Shown here: positions 18,971 through 27,991 of the stretch, piece by piece
Position numbering within the stretch: position 1 is the stretch's first letter
How the letters are laid out: the number at the start of each line of letters is the position of its first letter
Origin: Spirochaetales bacterium
GTDB lineage: Bacteria > Spirochaetota > Spirochaetia > SZUA-6 > RPPD01
Length of the DNA stretch: 57,697 bases
Reading direction: 5' to 3'
Assembly: GCA_016934415.1 (NCBI GenBank)
Contig: JAFGSW010000038.1
Location: forward strand, 1-57,697
Translations under genes and position numbers: made by a program
The notes under the pieces: generated by a model
Told to the model about the DNA's origin: nothing
Database searches by the model: none
What the model saw: only the letters and a program-made list of their open reading frames with translations

Positions 18971-19103
18971 CAGGTTGTTGAAAAAGTTGAGCTTTTTCAA
19001 CAACCTGCTTATGAAATTGCCGGAGTCGACTTTATATACTTACAATTGAGCAAAAACAGCCCAAAAAGCGTGAAAAAACCCTCAGTTTAGGTTCCGGCAA
19101 TTT
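18968..19103. repeat. Dispersed palindromic element, copy B (long form)
   Basis: First hairpin: TAGCAGGTTGTTGAAAAAG with CTTTTTCAACAACCTGC, starting at the GH30 stop codon. A second unit runs from AAATTGCCGGA (19014-19024) to its inverted partner TCCGGCAATTT (19093-19103), enclosing ~68 bases with an AATTGAGCAA stretch. Copy C at 44120-44251 has the same two-part structure, copy A only the first hairpin. Confidence 0.85.
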
Positions 19104-19578
19104 CTGGTTTACATCTTTGGAAGCTGTTGAAAATACCGCTGGTTTTCCGCGGAGCGGAAAACACGGTTTATTCAACAGTATGATATACTCAATAGAAAAT
19201 GGTTTTCTACTTCCGCAACCAGAAACATGGTTTAGCTCTTTATCGGGTAAGGAAATAGAAAACCATTATGATTGGAAATGCTGAAAACCATTTGGTTTTC
19301 AGCATAGTCGTCCGCCCGTATCTCGCCGTCTCTATTTTTCACTCGTAACGAGGGGTGCCCCCAAGATTGTTGCGGGCTTAGGTGCGCTGACTTTCCGTCG
19401 GAAAAAGCGGTTTACGCGGCCTATAATAAAGCATTCTATTATTAATCTTCCCGTCAAACCGAACCGAATCGTTCACGGATCGCCCTATTATTTCCCAAAA
19501 GGCACTTGTCTTTTATTTTCCCTTGGCATATATTAACGTATACGTATACGTATAGGTATAGTTTACAAGGAGGGGAAA
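19104..19578. other. Intergenic region rich in hairpins
   Basis: No gene seen. It contains TGTTGAA (from ~19124) pairing with TTCAACA (to ~19178) around an inner GTTTTCCGC/GCGGAAAAC hairpin, a near-perfect 12-bp stem TGCTGAAAACCA/TGGTTTTCAGCA (19279-19304), and TATACG short tandem repeats (~19537-19560) just before the ribosome-binding site AAGGAGGGG of the next gene. Confidence 0.6.
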
Positions 19579-20973
19579 ATGCATATCAAAAAAATCATCT
19601 TCATCGAGCCGGTTGCGGAAACGCTAAATATTTTTACGCGCTTCAAGCTCCCCCGCCTGGGGAACATCCTGCTCGCCACCATCATGCGCGACCTGGGATA
19701 CGATTCCCGCGTCTGTATTGAAAAAAAGAGCCAGATCCTGGGCATGGATCTTCAAGCGGACCTGGCCGCGATCTCGACCATCACCGCCACCGCCCTTTCG
19801 GCGTACGAAATCGCAGATCACTTCCGCGCCCGCGGAATTCCGGTGGTTATGGGCGGTCCGCACGTCACCTTCCTGCCCGATGAAGCTCTCGAGCATGCCG
19901 ATTACGTGGTTCGCGGCGAGGGGGAACCCATCCTGCCGGCCCTGGTCCGGGCGCTCGAAAACGGAACTCCGCTCGCCGAAGTCCGCGGGCTTGCGTTCAG
20001 GAAGGAGGGTGAATCGATCGTCAATGAAATGGGTTCGCCCGTCACCGATTTGAACTCGCTCCCCTTTCCGGACTTCGATCTGGTCCACAACTACCGGCGG
20101 AACCTCCTCCTGGGCAGGCGCACCATTCCGGTGCAAACCTCCCGCGGCTGCCCCTTCAACTGCACCTTCTGCTCGGTGACCGGCATGTTCGGCCGGCGCT
20201 ACCGGTTCCGCTCGGTTCCCAACGTCATCGCCGAGCTTCGCCGCTACGAGGCGAAGCGCACGGACGTTTTTTTCTACGACGACAACTTCGCCGCCGACAA
20301 GGCTCACACGAAGGAGCTCCTCCGCGCCATGATCGACTCGGGTCTCGGTTTACGGTGGAGCACCCAGGTGCGAACGGATGCGGCCCGCGACCCGGCGCTC
20401 CTCGACCTTATGCGGCGGGCGGGCTGCACCACCCTCTACATCGGCTTCGAATCGGTGGATCCGGCGGCTCTCAAGGAAATGAGGAAATCCCAGACGATCG
20501 AAGACATGCGCCGGGCCGTCCGCGAGATCCGAAAGCGCGGCATCCACGTGCACGGCATGTTCGTCTTCGGCTTCGACGCGGATACGGCCGACACGGCGCG
20601 CGCCACCCTCCGCTTCGCCGTCCGGGAAAAGATCGATACGGCGCAGTTTTTGATTCTCACCCCCTTTCCCGGAACCCCGTTCTACCGCGACATGGAAAAG
20701 GATCGGCGGATCATCGACCGCCACTGGACCCACTTCGACGCCCACCACGTCAAGTTCAAGCCCGCCCGCCTCTCCGGCGTCGAGCTGCAGCGCGCGCAGA
20801 TCCGCGCCCACGGCCGGTTCTACGCGCCGCACCGCGTCGTCGCCCGGCTTCTGCGGGGCAAGCTCGCGGCCTTCGTCATCGGCCTGTACGCCCGCCGGCT
20901 CAACCGCCGCTGGAAGCGAGTCGAGCATCCCTTCCTTCAATGGCTCAAGTACTATTGGAAAGTGTACCAGTAG
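19579..20973 (+). CDS. B12-binding-domain radical SAM protein
   Basis: 464 aa. N-terminal cobalamin-binding-type Rossmann domain (VVMGGPHVTFLPDEAL, YVVRGEGEPILPALV), then a radical SAM core with cluster cysteines 191, 195 and 198 in SRGCPFNCTFCSV. HGMFVFGFDADT and LTPFPGTPFYRDME are core motifs of the same subgroup, whose BchE/HpnJ-type relatives cyclise or rearrange lipids and pigments. Substrate not readable. A very strong AAGGAGGGG precedes the ATG. The upstream gap suggests its own promoter. It is not clearly orthologous to the radical SAM gene at 676; they share architecture only. Confidence 0.86.
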   Translation: MHIKKIIFIEPVAETLNIFTRFKLPRLGNILLATIMRDLGYDSRVCIEKKSQILGMDLQADLAAISTITATALSAYEIADHFRARGIPVVMGGPHVTFLPDEALEHADYVVRGEGEPILPALVRALENGTPLAEVRGLAFRKEGESIVNEMGSPVTDLNSLPFPDFDLVHNYRRNLLLGRRTIPVQTSRGCPFNCTFCSVTGMFGRRYRFRSVPNVIAELRRYEAKRTDVFFYDDNFAADKAHTKELLRAMIDSGLGLRWSTQVRTDAARDPALLDLMRRAGCTTLYIGFESVDPAALKEMRKSQTIEDMRRAVREIRKRGIHVHGMFVFGFDADTADTARATLRFAVREKIDTAQFLILTPFPGTPFYRDMEKDRRIIDRHWTHFDAHHVKFKPARLSGVELQRAQIRAHGRFYAPHRVVARLLRGKLAAFVIGLYARRLNRRWKRVEHPFLQWLKYYWKVYQ

Positions 20974-21060
20974 ACGGGAGCACGACGCCGCGCATCCTCA
21001 CCCGCCTTGCGTTCCATTCGCCCTTGGTGCTACCCTAGAGGTGATAAGGGGGAACGGGTT

Positions 21061-23805
21061 ATGAAAAAAGCGATTATCGTTTCATGTGCGGTATTGTTGC
21101 TCTTCGCTTTGCAGGGATGCGGCCGAAAAGCGACGCCTGCCGCCGGTCCGGATACGGAACGACAGTTCTCGCTCGACGGGGGAACCGCCGACGAACCGGA
21201 CCAGGCGATCGGCGAAGCGCCGGCCGCACTGGGCGAGCCGGCCGAACGTGTGACGATTCCCGATGCCGACTTCGTCTTCGATCCGAACGTAAAGCCGCTC
21301 GGCGCGGCCCACCGGCGGTATCTGAGCGACACGATCGAGTTCCGATCCGTGCCCGTACAGAAAACAACCTCCGGTAAAACCGCCGTGGTGGGCAGTCGGG
21401 TGGCGAGATTTTATCCCGGGGCAAAGCTCAATTCCACGAAAGATCTCGCGAAGCTGCCCAAGGGCGAGCCGCTGCCTCTCGGCGCTTTTCTCTCGAACGT
21501 GACAGAGATCGCCAACTCCGAAGAATCCGGCATGGGCGACGTTTTCAAGTTTGAAGACAATTACAATTACTTCTACGAAGCCACGTATCGGGGCCGGAAA
21601 GGACTCGTCTTCGGCGCCGACCTTACCGGGCTGGGGGCGGCCGCACTGGCGAATTCACTCACCTCCTTTTACTACACCAAACCGAAGAAATCGTCGTCGT
21701 TCTACGACTACAACGGAAGGAAACCGATCGGAAAAAACGCGCGGATCAATCTCGCCAAAAACCGCGTTGCCTTCGAGGCGGCGTCCAAGAAGGATTACCA
21801 CCTGTCCACCTACAGCCCGGACGACATGGTCGCGCTGTATCAAAAAGAAAGTTACGAAAGAGAACGCTGCCTGTTTTTCACGACCGATATTTTCGCCCAT
21901 ACCCTGCACCTCCTCTTCGACCGGATGCTGGCCGCCTCCGAAGAGGATAAATTCACACCGCTTCTGAAAAAGATCGCAAAAGGCTTTCTGGCGGAAGTGG
22001 AGAAGCTTCAAAAACAGGATAAAAAAGACGCACCCGGCTTCACCCGGACCCTCGAACTGACCAGGGTCTACTTCCAGGTGCCGCAGGCGCTCCTCGAGCT
22101 GGCGCCCGTCCGCGGCAGGGAGAGGTCAAAATACGGCGAAGAAAACGTCGTCTACAATGACGTCGACCGCAACGCCGTGCTCGAATCATACCCGGAGGAA
22201 GTCCGCAGGGAAATCGAACTGATCGACAATGCCGCCGGTTTCGCGCTCTCGCCGAATTTTCAATACAAGGAGGACTATTCGCAGTACAAGCCCCGCGGCC
22301 ACTACACGAAAAACGGGGTGCTCTCGGCCTATTTCCGCGCCATGATGTGGTTCGGCAGGATCCACCTCTACATGAACCTGGCGCAGGAGCCGGTTTTCAA
22401 TAAAGACTTTTCAACCGCTTCCACCGATCCCGCCGAGCGGAAAAACGCGCTGGACGCGTCGCTCCTCCTCACCCCGGTGGCCGTCGTCATCAACAAAATC
22501 GCCAAAGAAAAACCCGAGCTCCTCGCCGAATGGAGGGCCTGTTACGACCCGATCACCCAACTCATCGGGATGTCCGACGATCTCTCCCTCTACGACGTCA
22601 TGCCCGCGTTGGACGAATATCCTTTCGGAGACTTGTCCTCCTGGAGCGACGATCCCAAAGCCATCGTCGATTTCCTCGCCTGGGACATGAAACGATTCCC
22701 CCAGCCCAGGATCCCCGGCAACTCGACGCTCATCGCCCCCGCCGTGGGAAACGTCATGCCGGCCTCAGGATTCCGGCTCTTCGGCCAGCGGTTCACCTAC
22801 GACTCCTATATCCATACGCTGGTGTCTCCGTCCCGGCTTGCGGGACGCGAAGACGTCCGGGGGCTGGATATCATGAAGGCGTTCGGGTCACGGGCGGCGG
22901 ACGAGTTTTTAGCCGAATCCGATTATCCGAAAACGCCCGGTTTGAAAGAGGCGCTCGACGGCATTGAGAAGGAATTCTCGTCCGCGGACGCCGCCTTCTG
23001 GGGCAAGACGTATTACAACCGAACCCTCTACCTCGTCAAGAGTCAGGCGCAATTCGAGCAGGGCCAGGGGTTTTTCTTCACGGAAACTCCGGTCTGGAAC
23101 GCCAAAGCCTTGCTTTCAAGCCACGGCGCGTGGGCCGAGCTTCGGCACGACACCATTCTCTACGCGAAGCAGAGTTACGCCGAACGCGGCGGGGACGGCG
23201 ACCTGACCTATCGCACCATACCCGTGCCTCGTCCCATCCATTACGTGGAGCCCAATCGGTTCTTTTTCCAGAACGCCTCCCTCCTCGTGAAGGAGCTCAT
23301 AAAGGTCATGCAGGGCAACTCGGCGTTCGTCGCCGGCTATCCCAAGAAGCTCGAGCGTTACGCGACGATCCTAAAAAACATTCTTCCGATCGTGGAGCTG
23401 GAAATAGCCGATCGTCCGATCACTGACGAACAGAATGAGTACCTGGTCACCGTTCCGCGTGAGCTCGCGGATCTGGTTCTTCCGGTGGAGATAGACCCCA
23501 TGGGCTATGCGGATGACACGGAGCAGTTTCGCATGGCGCTCGTCGCGGACGTCTACACCAATGCCCAGAGCGGGCAGGTGCTCGAAACCGCGGTCGGCAT
23601 CCCTTATCGCCTGTATGTGGCGCTCAACGACGGCCAGGGCGGAAAACGTATCGCCACCGGCTACACCTTCAGTTATTACGAGTTCATGCATCCCATGTCC
23701 GACCGGATGACGGACGAGCAGTGGAAGGCGAACGTGTACGCCGACAATCCCGACCTGAGCCGATACCTCCCGTTCTGGGCGAAGGGCATCCTCACCGCGC
23801 CATGA
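21061..23805 (+). CDS. DUF3160 family lipoprotein
   Basis: 914 aa from the ATG at 21061 (AAGGGGGAAC upstream). The signal peptide ends LFALQGC (lipobox), followed by a low-complexity linker. The long domain matches DUF3160, with ERCLFFTTDIFAHTLHLLFD, YSQYKPRGHYTKNGVL, YFRAMMWFGRIHLYMNL, FGQRFTYDSYIHTLVSP and, near the end, GIPYRLYVALNDGQGGKRIA. The family is found in bacteria and archaea, usually secreted; function unknown. Its stop overlaps the ATG of the Memo-family gene by four bases (ATGA), so the two are translationally coupled and likely act together. Confidence 0.87.
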   Translation: MKKAIIVSCAVLLLFALQGCGRKATPAAGPDTERQFSLDGGTADEPDQAIGEAPAALGEPAERVTIPDADFVFDPNVKPLGAAHRRYLSDTIEFRSVPVQKTTSGKTAVVGSRVARFYPGAKLNSTKDLAKLPKGEPLPLGAFLSNVTEIANSEESGMGDVFKFEDNYNYFYEATYRGRKGLVFGADLTGLGAAALANSLTSFYYTKPKKSSSFYDYNGRKPIGKNARINLAKNRVAFEAASKKDYHLSTYSPDDMVALYQKESYERERCLFFTTDIFAHTLHLLFDRMLAASEEDKFTPLLKKIAKGFLAEVEKLQKQDKKDAPGFTRTLELTRVYFQVPQALLELAPVRGRERSKYGEENVVYNDVDRNAVLESYPEEVRREIELIDNAAGFALSPNFQYKEDYSQYKPRGHYTKNGVLSAYFRAMMWFGRIHLYMNLAQEPVFNKDFSTASTDPAERKNALDASLLLTPVAVVINKIAKEKPELLAEWRACYDPITQLIGMSDDLSLYDVMPALDEYPFGDLSSWSDDPKAIVDFLAWDMKRFPQPRIPGNSTLIAPAVGNVMPASGFRLFGQRFTYDSYIHTLVSPSRLAGREDVRGLDIMKAFGSRAADEFLAESDYPKTPGLKEALDGIEKEFSSADAAFWGKTYYNRTLYLVKSQAQFEQGQGFFFTETPVWNAKALLSSHGAWAELRHDTILYAKQSYAERGGDGDLTYRTIPVPRPIHYVEPNRFFFQNASLLVKELIKVMQGNSAFVAGYPKKLERYATILKNILPIVELEIADRPITDEQNEYLVTVPRELADLVLPVEIDPMGYADDTEQFRMALVADVYTNAQSGQVLETAVGIPYRLYVALNDGQGGKRIATGYTFSYYEFMHPMSDRMTDEQWKANVYADNPDLSRYLPFWAKGILTAP

Positions 23806-24689
23806 GGAAGGCGAAGCTGATTGCCGCGCCCGCGGCCGTCTGTTTTGTTTTGACATTGTGGGTGGCTTGTGAGCGCCGTGCCGATTCGGGCGGGATCAGC
23901 TACGTTGGATCATGCTACCTGGCAAACAAAATTCCATCCGCACCGGTCAACCGTAACAGGTTCCCCAAAACCACTCCGCTCCCCCCCGGCGCGATCCCCT
24001 GGGCCGGCACGGTGAGTCATCACCTCCTCGCGGCGGACGTCATCGGCGAGTGGTTCGCCGAGCTGCGCCGCTCGCGCGACGTCTCGCTCTTCGTCATCGT
24101 AAGCCCCCGACACTTTGTCGAAGGCGTAAAGGACGTCTCGCTTTCAAGCCTGCCCTGGAGTACGAAGGACGGCCCGGTGGCGGTGGCGCGCGGTCCGCTC
24201 GATCGGCTCAAGCGCGAGCTAAATATTTCCGAGGATCCGACGGCGTTTCCCGGCGAGCATGGAATCGCGGCCGTCGTTCCCTTCGTCCGCCGGTACTTCC
24301 CAAAGGCGGAAATCCTCCCCGTCATCGTGACCGAATCGCCCTTGAGCACCGAGCGGGCCGACCGTCTCGCCTCGGCACTCCGGACGGTACTCACGGAAGA
24401 AGATAGAGCCCGCTGGTTTCTCGTCGTCTCCACGGATTTCTCCCACCATGGCGACGCCGCCCAAACGGAGGAGCGGCGCCGGCGCAGCCTTCGCTTTTTC
24501 GCGGCGGTCGGCCTGGAAACGTGGCCCTACGCGACCTGCGACAATATGACCGGCATGCGCGTTCTGGCCCGTTTGGCCGAACAATTCGGCCGCCGTCGCG
24601 CATCGATCTTCGCCTACACCGATTCGTATCGCCTTTCCGGACAAGACCCCGGCGATATAACGAGTTACTTTTTCAGTTTCATATATTGA
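23802..24689 (+). CDS. Memo/AmmeMemoRadiSam-B family lipoprotein
   Basis: 295 aa from the ATG at 23802, which overlaps the DUF3160 stop. A short signal peptide ends WVAC (probable lipobox). The domain matches the MEMO1/AmmeMemoRadiSam system protein B family: VSHHLLAADVIGEWFAEL, FVIVSPRHF, EHGIAAVVPFVRRYFP, STDFSHHGD and the late Cys in TCDNMTGMRVLARLA. Eukaryotic Memo binds metal through His and Cys and has redox activity. Bacterial versions normally sit with AMMECR1 and a radical SAM gene; neither partner is adjacent here. A lipid-anchored, exported Memo is unusual. Confidence 0.85.
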   Translation: MRKAKLIAAPAAVCFVLTLWVACERRADSGGISYVGSCYLANKIPSAPVNRNRFPKTTPLPPGAIPWAGTVSHHLLAADVIGEWFAELRRSRDVSLFVIVSPRHFVEGVKDVSLSSLPWSTKDGPVAVARGPLDRLKRELNISEDPTAFPGEHGIAAVVPFVRRYFPKAEILPVIVTESPLSTERADRLASALRTVLTEEDRARWFLVVSTDFSHHGDAAQTEERRRRSLRFFAAVGLETWPYATCDNMTGMRVLARLAEQFGRRRASIFAYTDSYRLSGQDPGDITSYFFSFIY

Positions 24690-24931
24690 GAGACGGCAAG
24701 TCCGCACAGAGCGCCACAGCGCAGGCAAAGAGAGCGATGAGAGTCACCCCCGGGAAGCAACCGGCGCTCGTTCGCATTGTTTTTATACACCGTGCACAAG
24801 CTCCATGCCCCTAGTCAATGGAGGGCGCGCGGCTTGGCGGCGGCCCGGCGATCGGGTATCATGAGTTTCGAGCGGCCGCCACCCGACTTTACCTCGCAAG
24901 GAAAGTCGGGAAGAACGATGCGCATCGCCCG

Positions 24932-24937
24932 TATAAT
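24932..24937 (+). promoter_or_regulatory. Possible -10 box of the AraC-GyrI gene
   Basis: A perfect TATAAT about 30 bases before the GTG start, with no convincing -35 at 17 bases. The preceding gap (24690-24931) shows nothing else clear. Confidence 0.35.
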
Positions 24938-24967
24938 TCTCCGCATGGTCGATGGAAAGGAGAACGC

Positions 24968-25846
24968 GTGGACTGGCAGGAGCGGATGAACGCCGCCCTC
25001 GATTACATCGAAAACAACCTGGAAGGCGAAGTCGAGTGGCGGAAGGCCGCGGTCGAGGCCAACTGCTCGACCTTTCACTTCCTCCGGATGTTCGAGGTGA
25101 TCGCCGGGATCTGCCCGAGCGAGTACGTGCGGCGCAGGCGTTTGAGCCTGGCCGCGCTCAAGCTCGCCTCCGGGGAGACGAAGGTCATCGACGCGGCGCT
25201 CGCCGCGGGCTACGATTCACCCGACGCCTTCGGCCGCGCCTTCAAGCGCGAGTTCGGGCTCAACCCGAGCGAGGCGCGCCGGCCCGGCGTCGGTCTGAAA
25301 ACCTGGCCGCGCCTAGTCTTCTCCGTCTTCCTGAAAGGAGATTCACCAATGGACTTCAGGATCGAACAACACGAGGCGATGAGCTTCACGGGTGTCGCTC
25401 TGCGCACGCGGCAGACGAACGGAATCAACACGAGGGAGATCCCGGCTTTCTGGCAAAAGGCGAACGCCGACGGCACCGCGGAGCGGATCTACGACGCGCG
25501 GCCCTCGTGGTCGAAGAAGGGACTTATAGGCATTTGCGCCGACGATTACAACGACAAAACGCAGGAGTTTACCTACCTCATCGCGATCGAGACGCCGGCC
25601 GACAAATTAAAGTTGCCCGAAGGGTGCGCCGACATCAAGGCCCCGGCCGGGACATGGGCCGTCTTTCCGTGCCGCGGCCCGATGCCCGGCGCCATCCAGG
25701 AGGTGTGGCGCCGTATTTTCCACGAATGGTTTCCCGCCTCCGGGTACGACCACGGTCCCGGCCCGGAGCTCGAGGTGTACAGCGAGGGCGATCCCCAGTC
25801 TCCCGACTACTACAGCGAGGTCTGGATCCCGGTAAAGATAAAGTAG
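24968..25846 (+). CDS. AraC-family regulator with GyrI-like ligand-binding domain
   Basis: 292 aa from the GTG at 24968, preceded by GGAAAGGAG. Residues ~5-105 form the two helix-turn-helix units of the AraC/XylS DNA-binding domain (ALDYIENNLEGEVEW, HFLRMFEVIAGICPSEYVRR, AALAAGYDSPDAFGRAFKR). Residues ~130-290 form a GyrI-like (SOUL/heme-binding-fold) effector domain with the start FRIEQHEAMSFTGVALR and FHEWFPASGYDHGPGPELEV. Such Rob/BmrR-type combinations respond to small hydrophobic ligands and often control efflux or detoxification genes; the target is not apparent. Followed by a strong terminator. Confidence 0.92.
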   Translation: MDWQERMNAALDYIENNLEGEVEWRKAAVEANCSTFHFLRMFEVIAGICPSEYVRRRRLSLAALKLASGETKVIDAALAAGYDSPDAFGRAFKREFGLNPSEARRPGVGLKTWPRLVFSVFLKGDSPMDFRIEQHEAMSFTGVALRTRQTNGINTREIPAFWQKANADGTAERIYDARPSWSKKGLIGICADDYNDKTQEFTYLIAIETPADKLKLPEGCADIKAPAGTWAVFPCRGPMPGAIQEVWRRIFHEWFPASGYDHGPGPELEVYSEGDPQSPDYYSEVWIPVKIK

Positions 25847-25861
25847 GATGAGGATGCGATG

Positions 25862-25888
25862 AAAGCCGGCGGACTTCGCCGGCTTTTT
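25862..25888 (+). terminator. Rho-independent terminator after the AraC-GyrI gene
   Basis: AAAGCCGGCG, loop GACTT, then CGCCGGCTTTTTT. It lies between convergent genes and can partly serve the minus strand too. Confidence 0.85.
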
Positions 25889-25890
25889 TA

Positions 25891-26541
25891 TCATTTGATC
25901 GACAGGAACAAATACCCGTCGTGCTCGCGGACGTCTCCCGTCGCGTATTCCACCGGCCGCGCGAAGAGCGGTCCGTCGAAGACGAAGGTATGGTACTCGC
26001 CGTTCTCGCCCGCGGCGTCCACGCCCCGCGCCTCGAGCTCCCGGATGAGGCCGGGCGCGATCTCCCGGCCGAGGAATTTTTCGCCGAGCTTCTCCTTGTC
26101 GCAGGAGACGACGATCGCCCGGAAGCCGGCGGCCAGCAGGTCCCAGACGAGCTTCGTCCGGTCGCGCCCCCAGAGCGGCTCGCGCCACTCGAGCCCGGCT
26201 TTACCGCACACCCGCTCCGCCCACCGGCGGTGATCCTCCACGTCGATGTCGCCGAACACGCCGCACTCGACCCCCGTTCCCTTGAGGTCCGCGAGCGCGG
26301 CGGAAAAGACGGCCTCGTACTCTGCCCAGGTTGTGGAGCGGAACTCGTGGGCCAGCCCCATGCATTCCGACTGCCGCCGCAGGACGGCCTCGCTCAAGCC
26401 GTGCGAGCGCGACCGGCCGCCGGCCTCGGGCTCGGCCGCCATGATGGTGAGGAGCGCCGCAACCTCGATCCCTTCTTTCTTCGCTTCATAAAGCGCGAAG
26501 GCGGAATCCTTGCCGCCGCTCCAGGAACAAAAGGCCCGCAT
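25891..26541 (-). CDS. Dph6-related ATP pyrophosphatase (adenosine-nucleotide alpha-hydrolase fold)
   Basis: 216 aa from the ATG at 26541 (GAGGAAGG upstream). The PP-loop SGGKDSAFALY near the N-terminus and EWREPLWGRDRTKLVWDLLAAGF, IVVSCDKEKLG, GENGEYHTFVFDGPLF later match the Dph6/diphthine-ammonia-ligase family of ATP-dependent amidases. Bacteria lack diphthamide, so the bacterial members must have another substrate, unknown. No signal peptide. Ends inside the shared terminator region, convergent with the AraC-GyrI gene. Confidence 0.88.
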   Translation of the reverse strand: MRAFCSWSGGKDSAFALYEAKKEGIEVAALLTIMAAEPEAGGRSRSHGLSEAVLRRQSECMGLAHEFRSTTWAEYEAVFSAALADLKGTGVECGVFGDIDVEDHRRWAERVCGKAGLEWREPLWGRDRTKLVWDLLAAGFRAIVVSCDKEKLGEKFLGREIAPGLIRELEARGVDAAGENGEYHTFVFDGPLFARPVEYATGDVREHDGYLFLSIK

Positions 26542-26564
26542 TGAATTTACCTTCCTCGTTTTTT

Positions 26565-26756
26565 TCAATCCCGCCAGAAGTCCATGCTCTTCGTACGTTT
26601 CATCTCCGCAGCGAAAGCCTCAACAGTCTCCCTGCCCTGGTCGTCGACGTCAGGACACATGGCGTAAATTTCCCCGGCCGGATCAAGGTAATCCTTGGGG
26701 GGATCGATGATATCAGCTTCGATAAAATCGAATCCTACACCCGTAATGCGGATCAA
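26565..26756 (-). CDS. Small hypothetical protein, coupled to the MshEN-like gene
   Basis: 63 aa, acidic, no family recognised. It starts at a TTG that overlaps the TGA stop of the upstream 79-aa gene (TTGA), which suggests translational coupling and is the main support. It reads IEADIIDPPKDYLDPAGEIY and ends MKRTKSMDFWRD. No signal peptide or membrane segment. It lies 24 bases before the Dph6-like start. Confidence 0.5.
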   Translation of the reverse strand: MIRITGVGFDFIEADIIDPPKDYLDPAGEIYAMCPDVDDQGRETVEAFAAEMKRTKSMDFWRD

Positions 26757-26992
26757 TTCATTCCACGCCGTTTCTCGTTCTTCGCCCCCAGCTTCGCCGT
26801 CAGGTATTTCCGCAGCGCCGAATCGTCGATGTACCCTTTTTCAATGGCGATCATGCCGAAAAGCGAGTGCGGGTTCGATTCCTGATAGGCGAGGACGTCC
26901 GCCACCTGGTCCCGGTTCATGGCGCCGATCCGGACCAGAAAATCGCCGATCCGTTCCTGGGACTCAAGTTCCTCCACGGGTTTTTCCTCCAC
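26753..26992 (-). CDS. Small MshEN/GspE-N-like domain protein
   Basis: 79 aa. The segment RIGDFLVRIGAMNRDQVADV, then a gap and GMIAIEKGYIDDSALRKYL, resembles the MshEN/GspE N-terminal domain, which in some ATPases binds c-di-GMP. Here it stands alone without an ATPase. Upstream GTGGAGGAAAAACC is coding-start sequence with GTG alternatives; I kept the first start. Likely co-transcribed with the next two minus-strand genes. Confidence 0.6.
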   Translation of the reverse strand: MEEKPVEELESQERIGDFLVRIGAMNRDQVADVLAYQESNPHSLFGMIAIEKGYIDDSALRKYLTAKLGAKNEKRRGMN

Positions 26993-27054
26993 TGCCTAGT
27001 ATAGCGGGATTTCGCGGGGATGCAAGAAATTATACGGTCGGGATCAGGCGAATG

Positions 27055-27717
27055 CTACTTGTACAGCGCGATCTCGTCGATCTGCGCCTCGAATTTGGCG
27101 ATCGGCTGGCCGATCGTCTGGACCTGGAACCCGGTCGCGTTCTTCAGGCATTCCGTTAAATTCTTGGACTTTCCCCATGACTCCTGGGAAAATTTCGTAA
27201 AGGGGACCTTATACTCTTTCCACTCCTTCGTCGTCCTGATGCCGAATTCGTAATAGGCGAAATCCGTGACGACCGCGGGAGACTTGACGGCGAAGTTGTA
27301 GAAATTGCCGTCGCCCCTCATCCAAAAGCTGAACCCCGTGTACCCGCTTATATCCATGGCGGTCTTCTTGTCCCGGTTGAAGTCGTAGGTGAGCCCGGAG
27401 AAACCGTACGGGCACTTCTTGGTCACGGTGCCGTAGAACGCGGCGTAGCCTTGGCTGCCGTTGGCGCCCCGGCCGTCGCTCTGGAGCACGAAGGGTTCGG
27501 GGAGCGAGGTGGAATCCCCATTGTCGGCGTTGGCGTCCGAGTAGGTCGACCACGCTCCGCCGACGCCGCCGCCCTCGCAGTTTTCGACGAGCTTCACCTC
27601 TGCGGCTTGAGCCGCGGATGTGTCCGCCGACGGCTGCGCCTGCGGGGCGGTGGTCCCGCACCCGAGGAACGCGAAAATACAAAGCAGCGCGAGCGATTGA
27701 AAAGCGATTCTCTTCAT
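27055..27717 (-). CDS. CIA30/CBM-like lipoprotein
   Basis: 220 aa from the ATG at 27717 (AGGGGGAT upstream). The signal peptide ends IFAFLGC (lipobox), followed by an Ala/Gln/Ser linker. The body is a beta-sandwich: LVENCEGGGVGGAWSTYSDA, GYTGFSFWMRGDGNFYNFAV, TKEWKEYKVPFTKFSQ, ending AKFEAQIDEIALYK. This is the carbohydrate-binding pattern shared by CIA30 and CBM11-type domains. A surface or periplasmic sugar-binding lipoprotein is the likely role; no enzyme domain is attached. Confidence 0.75.
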   Translation of the reverse strand: MKRIAFQSLALLCIFAFLGCGTTAPQAQPSADTSAAQAAEVKLVENCEGGGVGGAWSTYSDANADNGDSTSLPEPFVLQSDGRGANGSQGYAAFYGTVTKKCPYGFSGLTYDFNRDKKTAMDISGYTGFSFWMRGDGNFYNFAVKSPAVVTDFAYYEFGIRTTKEWKEYKVPFTKFSQESWGKSKNLTECLKNATGFQVQTIGQPIAKFEAQIDEIALYK

Positions 27718-27991
27718 GTAGATCCCCCTTTTTTTCGGATGGAGTTGAGGCCGGCGGCCGGGCCGACCGTTTCTCCCGATCGACATTTCCTTTCAAACAA
27801 AAAGCATAGTACCGGAGCCGGACATTTTCAAGCGGTATGCGGGCGCGATTTTCCCGTCAAAAACCATTTCACATAAAAGGGAAAAGTGAGTACATTATCA
27901 GCCACGGCGCCGCGCACGGTTGCGGGCATCGGTTTTTTCCAGTCCTCGGCGAGCGGCTTCACCACATCACCACGACAAGGCGGAATACGGC

